Of a DNA stretch of 64,000 nucleotides, positions 26,396 to 37,149 are shown one piece after another (the stretch's first letter is position 1; every line of letters starts with the position of its first letter). Below the pieces are notes generated by a model. The model saw nothing but the letters and a program-made list of their open reading frames with translations, was not told the DNA's origin and made no database searches. The position numbers and the translations under genes were made by a program. The DNA comes from Monilinia fructicola. Lineage: Eukaryota; Ascomycota; Leotiomycetes; Helotiales; Sclerotiniaceae. Location: positions 2,514,501 to 2,578,500 of the forward strand of contig VICG01000007.1 of the NCBI GenBank assembly GCA_008692225.1, read 5' to 3'.

Positions 26396-27826
26396 TAATC
26401 GAGCTCCCTGTATCATACACGTCCCTGTATCTTGCACGCTTTTCAAAAAGTCGAAAATTAACAAATAAAATTAATTAATAAAAAACCTATTAATATTATA
26501 ATATAAAATTTAAATATTATATATATTTTTAGTAATTTTGAATAATATTATAAAAAAAAACTTGTAAAATTAGATGTATTTGAATATTAATTATAAATTT
26601 TAAAAATGTGTATTTAATTATTATAAAAAAATAAATTTTTTTATTTAAATAATATTTTTTTATAATATAAAATTTTAAATTAATAAAAGAAACTAGAATT
26701 TTTTATAAACATTTAAAGATTATATCAAATATAATTTATTAAAAATTAATAATTTAAAAAAATATTTATTGAGAATAGTTTTATTATAATAAACTAAAAA
26801 TAATTAAATCAAAGAATAAAATATTATATAAATATAAATTAAAAATTTTTTATTTTTTCATAAAAATTGAAAATTTAATAATAAAGAAAATAAAGAATAT
26901 ATTATAAAAAATTTAAGAAAAGCTTATTATTTTTATATTACGTAATATATAATACTTTTTCTAATAAAAAATTTCTTTTTATAATATCTATGAATAAATC
27001 AAAATCTTTTTTAAAATAAATTAAAAACATATTATAAATTCAATTTAATATTGAATTTAAAAGGTTTATTTTTTTATATTAGTATTATTTTTTGTATACT
27101 AATCGCTATAGAAAATCAATAATTTAAACTATAAAATTTTTATTTAAAATAATTATATAATTTTTTATCTTAAAAAAACTTACATATAATAAACTTATAA
27201 AATAATAAATACTATATATTATTTTTATATAATATAATATATAATTATATTCTTTAATTTTAATTTAACTTTATTTTTTATATTATTTAAAATTTTAAAT
27301 AATTATTTAAATTTAGTTTAAAGTATATTTTTTTAATTAAAAACTATTTTTATATAATTCTTTTATATATTTACTCGATTAAACCTTATATTTATTAATA
27401 TTATTACTAATAAAAGTATTTCTTTCAATTATTTTATTTTTATATTAAATCTTTTTTATTTTTTATTTTTAAAATTCAATATAAAAATCAAATTATGATA
27501 TTTTTAAAAAATTTAAAAAACAAATCTTAAATTATAAATAATAAAAATACTAAAAAATAAAATATAATCTTTAAAAATCTTATAGTTTTTTATTTTATTA
27601 ATAAAATATTAATTAAATCTTTTTATTATTTTATTAATATTAATTCTTAATACTATATAATATTTTATTGTATTCAAAAAATTATTATTATAATCTATTT
27701 ATTTTAATTTATTATTATATAAAATTTCAGATCGTTTTAATGATTAATTAATTTATAATTATTCATTTTCGAAAATGTTAAAACGTGCAAGATACAGGGG
27801 CGTGCATGATACAGGGAGCTCGGTTA
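26396..27826 (+). mobile_element. TIR element C, 1,431 bp (ACCGAGCTCCCTG family)
   Basis: The left end TAATCGAGCTCCCTGTATCA carries one C-to-T change relative to copy B; the right end is TGATACAGGGAGCTCGGTTA. Same orientation as B, only 43 bp away. The conserved subterminal block ACGTGCAAGATACAGGGGCG is intact at the right. The interior is RIP-like. Confidence 0.9.
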
Positions 27827-27949
27827 ACTATATCTAAGACGAACAATCTTGACAACAAAAGAACGGTTCTTATTGTTATATAAAACTAATTTACAAACTA
27901 GATCCTTTTCCCCTTTGGAGTTTAGGAGAAGTATGAAGTGAAGTGTCAA

Positions 27950-28076
27950 GCGGGGACTGAAGACCCGTCGGAACATTAAATTTCCGTGTTCGATGAGGAT
28001 CGAGGCCGGTTGGAACATCAAAAATCCGTGCTCAGTAAAGATTGGACACCGGCCGGAACATTAGACTTCCGTGCTC
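27950..28076 (-). repeat. Three tandem 42/43-bp units, coding-type
   Basis: On the minus strand each unit starts GAGCACGG or GAACACGG and contains ATGTTCC. Two units are 42 bp and the upstream one is 43 bp, so the third copy is out of frame by one base. Divergence between units is mostly at positions that alter single residues. The 42-bp period equals 14 residues and fits a repeat protein or a short internal duplication. Confidence 0.8.
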
Positions 28077-28590
28077 CGTGATACATCAGAGGTGACTTTA
28101 TCAGGTCAGGTGCACTTTAACTTATCTTACCCTTATCATTCCAGTACAGCTACTAGATACACCCCTCTCTAATTAACTTTTGTTGCCTACAGCCTCGCCT
28201 TTGCCCTGCCTTGCCAATCTCTCAATCCATCCATCATGCAACATAATAATAACATCAAACCTCATCACCGTCAACTTCGACGTCGAACTCAATCTCGACT
28301 TCCACATCAACCTCGAGAAATGGTTCATAAGACTGAGCCTGAGAAGAAAAGATCTTCTACATCAATCCCCGCCTACATCAGTAACAACCCCGACTGATTT
28401 CTCATCGCCATCACCATCTTCATCACCATTAACACCACCTCATTTCGAGAGAGAACCGTTAACACCCCCCTAAAACCGATGATTACAACTTCGCATCCAA
28501 TTCGATACCTATTCCTACATCCATAAGCACTGGCATAAGCACTGGCACATATATACCTCTCACCTATACCGACAGAGTTTGTAGTATTGA
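28077..28590. other. Gene-flank region with possible decayed N-terminal exons
   Basis: Normal base composition. A plus-strand frame from 28,180 to 28,473 is rich in Pro, Ser and Thr, and another frame continues from about 28,466 (reads KTDDYNFASNSIPIPT). Neither joins cleanly to the frame that opens at 28,591. They may be the N-terminal part of the next gene with frameshifts, or spliced leader exons. I could not choose a start codon. Confidence 0.3.
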
Positions 28591-29733
28591 ACTTCATTAG
28601 ACAACGACAGGAACACAAAATTGTCAGATCAATCACTAGAGTTAGTAGTGACGAGGTTGGAATATCGACGTCTTTTAGCAGAGCTGGAACTCTCTGAATT
28701 GAAAGGTTTTGTGGATGATAAACTTAGGTAATACTTCCTTCCTCTCTCTTCTCATTTCATCCAAAAAATATCTCGTTTTACCTCATACTCTTTGTTTTAG
28801 ATACGAATACGATTCTACAGCAGAGATATTATATATTCCACCTATGCCCAGCGTGCGCCACGAAACCTTTTCGGCAAAAGTATCACGAGAAACAGAAGCC
28901 CAACTTGTGAAGATTGCAAACGGCCCAAAGAACGAAACAAGCGAATTTGCTTCCAAAATATCCACTGGACGATCCGGAAAAGTATACCTGCGAGAGTTTG
29001 ATTCGGATGATGATGATCTCGAATTAATTAAAGACTGGATTGAACGCGAACCTGACGAACAATTTCAGCATGAAGGTGCTGTATATCCAGGTGTAGTATT
29101 TGAGATCGCGTCATCTCAAAGTAGGAAAAGTTTGGAGAAAGTTGCATGGGATTATATACAATACTCAAATGGAAGTATCAAGGTCGTGGTTGGATTTCAA
29201 TTAGGATATGATAAGGATTTGACAGCTCGTGTATCTGTATGGAAGCCAAGATATGCGGATGAAGATGGGGAGGAAGTATTGGATGCTGAGGCTGTTGTAC
29301 TTGGGGATGTACGTTATATGCTTCTCTTTCTTTCGTTCCATTTATTCTGTCCATGTATGACAACTAAATTTATACAGCCTTTTCGATCCTCCGACAAATT
29401 ATCCCTCAATCCAACCAAGATGTTACACATTCCTCTCTTTCATCCTTTGCTCCATCCGAAGTCGTAGAGTTGAAAGAACCAACACCGGATATCACGATCA
29501 CCTATGCCCAGCTTGCGACATTTTTGAATCAAGCTGAAAGTATGCAACAAGTAAAACAGCTGGAGAACGAGGAGACTGGTGCAAAGAAATCGACGAGGAA
29601 AACAAGAAAAAGGAAGAGGGAAGCCACGCCAACGGAACTTCCGATTAAAAGGGAAAGACAATTCTTGGAACAGGAAAAGAGAGTGGAAAGGATGACGACA
29701 AGGCAGGATAGAGCTTTTCGTGGGAGGAAGTGA
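28591..29733 (+). pseudogene. Probable PD-(D/E)XK (Uma2-like) fungal protein gene, likely frameshifted
   Basis: The frame opens at 28,591, is interrupted by a clean 73-bp intron at 28,728-28,800 (GTAATA...TTTTAG) and continues to 29,308. A second intron fits 29,309-29,377 (GTACGT...ATACAG). The core PGVVFEIASSQSRKSLEK, followed by a Tyr-containing helix and VVVGFQLGYDK, resembles the Uma2-type PD-(D/E)XK nuclease fold, with Glu in FEIA as the likely acidic residue; this rests on pattern only. After the second intron the direct frame ends at 29,467, while a different frame (SSFAPSEV, ITITYAQLATFLNQAE, then a Lys/Arg-rich tail) runs to 29,733. One inserted or deleted base near 29,425-29,440 would reconcile them, so this copy is probably broken. 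The true N-terminus is uncertain. The basic tail suggests nucleic-acid binding or nuclear entry (inference). Confidence 0.55.
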
Positions 29734-29884
29734 AGGGGAGTTGTGAATGACGGATGAATGACGGATGGATGAGAGATGAGGGAAGAGAAAGATTAACGGC
29801 ATTGACGAAACAAAGTAAAATAGAGGTGGGTAAGTGGATTTGAGATGATGGTTATTATAATGGTTGTTATGGGTTTGATTGAGT

Positions 29885-30010
29885 ATTAGATATCAGGTAT
29901 TATTGGGTATTGGGTAATGGGTATTGGGTAATGGGTATTGGGTATTGGGCAGTGGGTATTGGGTATTGGGTAGTAGGTATTAAGTATTGGGTTCTTGGGT
30001 CTTGGATTAT
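29885..30010 (+). repeat. 7-bp minisatellite (TATTGGG)n
   Basis: About 15 units of TATTGGG with variants TAATGGG, CAGTGGG and TAGTAGG sit just downstream of the gene. The G-rich unit resembles a telomere repeat but is 7 bases, not the fungal TTAGGG, so it is better called a minisatellite. It marks the border between the gene island and the AT region. Confidence 0.8.
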
Positions 30011-30054
30011 AGGTCTTGGTGTCTAGTATTAGGTGTTAAATATTAAATATTAAT

Positions 30055-30930
30055 ATTAATAATAATTCCTATAAATTTTTTGCGAGTTACTACTCGAAAA
30101 TTTTAAAGATACAATATAAAGTTCAAATTACTTCTCTATTAAAAAATAAGTTCTAGATTTAACTAATCTATTTGATATAGATTTTTTTTAAAAACTTTAA
30201 ATCTCGAAAATATAATATAAGGTTCGAATTATTCTTAATAATAATTCCATGGATCTTTTCCCGGGTTATTATTAATAATAATTCAAATTGATAAAAGTAG
30301 TAATAATTCGCGAAAAAAAAAATAATAATTGATTATTTAAAAATATAATATAAGGTTCGGGTTACCTCTAATAATAATTCTATAAACTTTTTCGTGGGTT
30401 ACTATTAGTAGTAATTCAAAATGACAAGAGTAATAATAACCCCGCGAAAAAAACAACAATTGATTATTATTTAAATAAATTTAAATATTAAGCTAAATAT
30501 AATTTGAAAAAAGAATTATTATTAATTAAAACCTGAATTTTAATAATTTTAAATTTTATTAAAATTATATTTAATATTGATGAATTTGTATTAGTTTAAA
30601 TATTTAAGTATTCTTATAATTAAAGTAATGGTTAAAATATATATAAAGCAAAAAATAAATTTTAGATTAAATTAGCTTATTCGATATAGAATCTTATTAA
30701 AATTCCAAATCTAGTATTTTTTTTTATAATTTATTTATAATATATATTATGATTAAAAAAGCTATTATTCGAAGGTACAATATGGGGTTAAGGTTACCCC
30801 CTTGTTAAAAAAATAAATTTTGAATCAAATTAGCCTATTCGGTATAGATTTTTATTAAGATTCCGAATCTGGTATTCTTTTTTTCCATAGCTTATTTATA
30901 GTATATATATTATAACAAAATAAAGCTTTT
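30055..30930 (+). repeat. Interleaved tandem duplications of about 126 and 170 bp
   Basis: Unit type 1 (ATATAATATAAGGTTCG, then TAATAATAATTC, TTTCNNGGGTTA, CGCGAAAAAA) occurs at about 30,217 and 30,343, with a partial unit at 30,060. Unit type 2 (AAAATAAATTTT, then TAGCYTATTCGRTATAGA, CCRAATCTRGTATT) occurs at about 30,650 and 30,819, with a decayed unit at 30,145. Neighbouring copies differ mostly by C/T and G/A, so RIP has hit the copies unequally. No coding frame. Confidence 0.65.
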
Positions 30931-31316
30931 ATATAGAAATTAAAGGCCCATTTATCGATTTAAGGTTTTTTTATTATAAGCTATATCTAATTAAAGGTTT
31001 TCATATCATTTTTATTATTATACGAAATATTAATATTATTAAAATTTTAAAAAAGTTATAATATTATATAAAACACTGGCTTTTCAAATTTAAAGCTTAA
31101 TTTAAATTATATATATAATATTAATAAATCTATACTAATTTAAAAATATTAATAATTAAAGTAATAATTAAAGCATATATAAAATAAATAATTATTAAAT
31201 TAAGTTTTTTTCATTATATATTTTTACTCGTTTAAGCTTCTCACATTATTATTATTATTAAATAAAAATATTAATAAAATTAAAATTTTAAAGAAGCTGT
31301 TATATAAAATAAAAAT
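30931..31316. other. AT-rich flank of the LTR element
   Basis: A/T-rich sequence with several TTATTATTA runs; no gene. Its last five bases, AAAAT, are the left target duplication of the retrotransposon. Confidence 0.6.
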
Positions 31317-31462
31317 TGTTAGGAAGCAACTCTTATACAAGGGTCACATAACTATTAGAGCTAATATTTAAGGGGAAAGGATCTTTAATCCTTTTCTTTT
31401 TTCTTCTTATAAATAATTATATTATTTCAATTAATCCTTTTGTTTTTTTGTACTTTATTATA
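31317..31462 (+). repeat. 5' LTR, 146 bp, of the Ty3/gypsy element
   Basis: It begins TGTTAGGAAGCAAC and ends at TACTTTATTATA, the RIP-mutated form of the TACCTCGTCACA end of the 3' LTR. TTATAAATAA near its middle is a likely TATA box. It is more mutated than the 3' LTR toward its end. Confidence 0.92.
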
Positions 31463-33214
31463 GAATTATTTATCTTTCAAAATTAAAGAACTTTATTAAT
31501 TAAATTTAAACATTATTAAGCTAATTCTATTAAAAGAATTTTCTTATTTAAATAAAACCCCGAAAATTTCTAAATTAATTCAAAGATACCTTAAAGATAC
31601 CCCAAATTATAAAGTTACAATATCAATCATAAAACCATAATTAAATTAAATAATTTATTTTATTTTAATATAAATAATATACTTTAGAAAACAATATATC
31701 AAATTTATAAAACCAAACTTAATATAATAATCAAATCATTATTATAAACCTAAATATAAACCTAAATACAAATTAAAACCAATTTAAAAAAACTATAATT
31801 AGATATTAACAAAAAAAAAAAAAAACTATATTTAATAATAAAAACAAACAAAAAAGCAAAAATAAGAAAATAATATTTAACAAAAATAATTTAAAACCTT
31901 TTATTTTAAATCTTTTTAAAATCTAAAAGAAAGTATTTATTTAAGATAAAAATATAATTATTATTATCGCTAAATTTTTTATTATTTTAATTCTCTTTTT
32001 TATCTTATTAAAATCAAGATTTATATTACAATACTATTCGAGTTATTCTTTAGAATTTTCTTACATTTAAAAGCTTTTAATAAAAAAAATAAATATTTAA
32101 TTAACCCTATTTCAAATATATATAAACTTTATTAAAAAGCAAAATAAGATTAACAAAAGAACAAAAGTTAAATTTAATAAATATAACTTTAATTATAATT
32201 AATATTAAATTTAATATTCATTATTGAATATAAATATATTATTAAAATCTTAAACTATTATAATCCAATAAAAACATAAAATAAAAGTATTTAAAAAAAA
32301 GGATTGCAAAAAAGAAAAGAAACTTTTTATAATCAAAAAACTTTTAATTAAATTTATACAAGATTATAACCAATCTTCTAGAAAACCAAAAACTATTTTA
32401 TAATATTATACTAAGCTAATAAATATTAAATTAATATAATAATTATTAAGAAGAATTTGTAAATCAATAATAAATTTAAATGTAAATTTTATTTATATAA
32501 TTAATAATATTAATACAAAAAAAAACTTAAATTTAAAGTATTGCTAACTTTCGATAAAAGAAAATCGAATATATATTTCTAAATTATAAAATTAAAAGAT
32601 TATATAGTTTTAAGAAAATATATACAATAAAGTAAAATAAATTGTTTTAGTATAAAGCTATATTATAAAATTAACAAAATATAAAATTCAATTAATTAGA
32701 TTAAATATAAATAATATTAACAATTTAAAATTCCAAAATTAATAATTATTAAAATAATAGCTTTTTAAATAATATAGATTAATAAATATTAATATAAAAA
32801 TAGATTTTAAAATATAAAATATAAAAATAAGGGATAAACAATTAATTCAAGATTTTATTAACTATTTTGAATTAATATTACAAAATATATCCTAATTATA
32901 TAAAAATTAATTAATTATAATAAACTACAAGCTAAAACTATTACAAAACATTTTAACTAGAATATACATTAATTATAATAGACTATTATTAACAATATTT
33001 GGAGAATTAAAAATAATAATATAAAATACTAAAAATTTTATTTACATACAAAAGAAACTTTTTATAAAATCAATTAAATTTGAAATCTACAATATATTTA
33101 TAATAAATACTTTGAAATCAAATATATTATAAAATATAATATTATTAAAAAAAAGAAAAAAATCCTTCTTTCTAAATATATTAATAAAACGTTATAAAAA
33201 AGCCTATAATAAAA

Positions 33215-36200
33215 GCATATATTTCTATTATAAAAAGAAAAACCATTATATCAAAAATTATCCTAAAAAACCAAAAAACAAAAAGCTTTCCTAAACCTAA
33301 AAACTATAGAATATGAAAGGACGAATTTTTAATTAACTAAGCTAAAACGGAAAAGGGACTATAATGGTTTTTAAATAATAAACTTAAATAAATTATTTAT
33401 AATCAGGTTAATATCAAAAAAAGAAGAAATATATTATATAACAAATATATTAAAACTAATAAAAATACAATAAACTATTACATTAATATCGTTAAAAAAT
33501 ATATTATAGGAACCATTATTATTAGGATTATATAAGAATAAAATACTATATTATAATCTACTAACAATTAAAGATATATATAACTACTTTTAAATTATAA
33601 ATATTTATTAAATATTCCTAACTATAAAAATTATTTTTATAGAAAAAAGTGAAAATAAAATAATATTTTAAGCAATAATAGATTTAAAAATTATTATAAA
33701 CTTTATTAAACCAGAAATAATTAAACAAATCAATTATAAAAATATTAATATATATTACTCTACAATACAAAACATAAATAAAAAAATAATAATATTAATC
33801 TTAAATATTGTAAAAAGGAAAATAGAAATTAAATATCTTTTTTTTAAAAAAAGATTATTAATAGTTTTCTATAAGATATTTTTATAAATAATTAATATTA
33901 TCCTTGGATTGTTATTTTTAAAATAATTTAATTCAAAAATAAATTAGAAAATAGGAAAATTAGAACGAAATAAAAAAAGAATGTTTAAAAAAATATAAAA
34001 CTTCTTTGAATTATTAGTATTATATTATAATATAAGAATAAAAGTAAAAGAAAAATGAAAAAATCTTTATTATTAATAATAATATTCTTAATATTAATAA
34101 AAGAATTAAACCTAGGTTTAATTATAATAGTATTATAATAGATCCCAAATAAATATAAGAAGTTTATTAAAGTATTTAGCAAAATAAAGGCGGAAAAAAC
34201 TTCTATTATACAAACTAAAAGTAAATTACAAAATCATATTATAATTAAGTATAATACTATTATTCGGTTTAATATATAATTTGTTAAAAGCAAAATTAAA
34301 GATATTGGAAGAATACATAAAGAAAATAATAAAATTAAAATTTATTAAATTAATTAAATTGAAAATAAACATATCGATATTATTTATAAAAAAAAAATAC
34401 TACAAAACTATAATTATATATAAATTATCAAAGTATTAATACAATAATTATTCTAAATAGATACCCAATCTTATTAATATCAAAAATATTTAATAGATTA
34501 GAAAAAGTAATTATATTTATAAAACTAAATTTAAAAGAAATTTACAATTTGATATATATATATGAAGAAAATGAATAGAAAATAATTTTTTATAATAAAT
34601 TGGGTTTTTATAAGTATTTAATAATACTATTTAGATTATATAATACATTAATAATTTTTTAGGCTTATATTAACTAATATTTAAAATAATTTATAAATAA
34701 ACTAATAATAGTTTATTTAAATAATATTTTGATTTACTTTAAAAACAAAGAAGAATATAAAAGTTATATAAAATAAGTATTAAAACAATTATTGAAATAA
34801 AGATTATTTTATAAACTTGAAAAATATTAGTTTAGAATTAAATAGGTAAAATTTTTTTAATTATATAATATTAAATAAAGAAAATAACTATAAACTTATT
34901 GAAAATAAAAACAATAATCGTTTAACTATTTTTAAAAAGTATTTAGGAAATACTATTATTTTTTAGATTCTGTAATTTCTATAAACAATTTATATTATTA
35001 TATAATAAAATAGTATTACTATTAATTAACCTAATAAAAGGAAAAAATTAAATTTATTTAATTTAAAAAATGTAAAATAATTTTTAAAAAACTTAAGGAT
35101 GTTTTTATAAAAATATTATTACTAAATTATTTTATTATAACATTAGTATATTTTTTAGAAACAAATGTATTAATAAAAGCTTTATACAAAATCTTATTTT
35201 AGAAATAAAAGGATGAATATAAATATTTAATTGTATTTTATTTAAAAAAACTAATATTAGCGGAAATCAATTATATAATTTTCAATCAAAAATTACTAAT
35301 TATTATAAAATTAATAAAACATTAAAAACATTTTTTTAAAAAAGTATAATATTAGGTGATTATAATAATAGATTATAATAATCTAAAGCATTTTATAATA
35401 TCAAAAACATTAATAAAAAGATAAATATAATAAACAATAATATTATCAAAAATAAATTTTATAATCGTTTATAAATTAAATAAAAAACAATTTAGTAAAT
35501 ATATTATTAAAAAAATTGAATTACCAAAAGTAAGGATTTTAAATCAACCCTATTATTAAAACTACATTATCAATTATTTAATTTGCTTTTAACTATAAAT
35601 AACTAATAAAATCTATTATATATTATTATAACCAAAACAAATATAATTTACAAAGAAAAAAGGTATTATATAATAAAAAAGTTGAAAAAAAATAGAAAAT
35701 GCAAAATTAAATTATAATAATATATAAAGTATAGCAATCTTGCTTTTATTAGTATTAAACCTAAAAAACATCACAGCAAAATCAAAGTATAAGGAACTTT
35801 TAATATTGTTTGGGAATAAAGCGGAACTAATTAAGAAAAAATTTTTTCAAAAAATTTAATTAAATCATTAAAACCTAAAGGAAAAGAAGTTTATTATATA
35901 TAATGATTTTCTGGTATTACAAAAGAACAAAGATTATATATACTACTAAAACAAACATTACAAAAATTATTATTATAGAAAATTTTATAATTTTTAATTA
36001 ATTAACTATTTTGATTAAAAAGCAATTATAAATAATATAAAAAGATTATTATATCAAAAAAGAATAAATATAAATATAATAGATTATATTAGATTTTATA
36101 TAGTATACTAAAAAATAAATTTTTATATAAAAAGAAACTTAGAGAATTAATATTAATATTAATTCTTATAAAACCATAAAGCAGATTATCTATAGATTTA

Positions 36201-37140
36201 ATTATTAATTTATTAATATTATAATTAAAGGGTGATTTTAATAATAGAAAAAACCAAAAGGATTTATCCTTATATTTAGTATATAATTATATTTTAATAA
36301 TAATAAACAAATTCATTAAAAAAATAAACTTTAACCCAACTAGAAAAAATATAATAATTATTTAATTTGCTTTCATTTTCATTTAAATTATAATAACAAA
36401 ATATAAAATGTTAAATTTAATTATTTTAGATAAAGTAAGCTTTTTACAAATGCTTTTTGAATAACTTTAATAATTTATTTAGGTATAATAAGGAAATGTT
36501 TAACAATATTTTATTTACAAACTAATAATTCTATTAAAAATAAATCAAATAAACCAGATTAGATTATTAACTATAAATAAGATAATTGGGCCTATATTAA
36601 ATATTTTTACATATTAATTATAAATAAAACAATTAAACAAACCTTTTATTTGTAGTAGAATACACTTATAATTTTATATTAATATTAATTATAAGTATTT
36701 TACTATTTAAAGCAAATGGAAAATAAGTGTTATTATTATTAATTAATACAAATATATAATAAAAATTAAAAAATGTTTTACAACTAACAAAAAAGCTAAA
36801 AATATTGTATATAATAATGATAGAAGAAACTGATTTACACCTAAAAATCTAATGGCAAAATATTATAATATAAAATATAAACCCTAAATATTTAAAATAA
36901 GTAATATAGTTTAATTAATAATAAAAAACCTATTAATAAATAAAAAGTATATTAAGCTAAATCTTAAAAACATTGGTTTTTTCAAAATAATAAAAAGTAT
37001 AAAACTATAAGCTTATAAACTAAAACTATTATTAATTTTTTAATATTATAGTATTTTTTATATTAGTTTTTTTATATTATATAAAACAGCAAATTTAAGT
37101 GAATTGTTTAAACGAAACCGAAGAAAAAACTAGATTATAA
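33215..37140 (+). pseudogene. RIP-destroyed gag-pol of the Ty3/gypsy element
   Basis: The nucleocapsid knuckle at about 33,219-33,264 reads FYYKKKNHYIKNY, a CX2CX4HX4C motif with each Cys changed to Tyr. The protease active site is at about 33,675 (AIIDLKIIINFI, from a DSGAT-type motif). The reverse transcriptase motif is YLNNILIY at 34,711-34,737, both catalytic Asp now Asn. RNase H starts at 35,155 with ETN in place of ETD and continues with FYLKKLILAEINY at about 35,233-35,275. The integrase core near 36,195 reads SIDLI and then IIINKFIKK. The integrase C-terminal part, YKTANLSELFKRNRRK, at about 37,075-37,130 is almost unmutated. Residues change in the way G-to-A and C-to-T transitions predict. 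gag upstream (about 31.5-33.2 kb) is not readable. Confidence 0.88.
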
Positions 37141-37149
37141 ACTTGTATA

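Larger units (their letters stand above)
24548..28076 (-). pseudogene. Unrecognised minus-strand pseudogene split by two TIR elements
   Basis: Host sequence is preserved in three blocks: 27,827-28,076, 26,353-26,395 and 24,548-24,895. Read on the minus strand, the first block encodes a 14-residue tandem repeat (EHG.LMF.P.S.L-like, units at 28,034-28,076, 27,992-28,033 and 27,950-27,991) and continues to 27,827. Removing element C with one TA copy keeps the frame open through the 43-bp spacer. The third block has a long minus-strand frame from about 24,838 with residues such as SDIGTIVSINEDG and LREAFDQYTAKIIPE, broken by one TGA and three TAG codons of the C-to-T type. An intron with acceptor TGTAG near 24,838 is plausible. 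I do not recognise the family; that the blocks form one gene is inference. Confidence 0.45.

Noticed and set aside
29885..30010. Interstitial telomere
   Set aside because: The unit is TATTGGG, seven bases, not TTAGGG; no chromosome end or fusion signature nearby.
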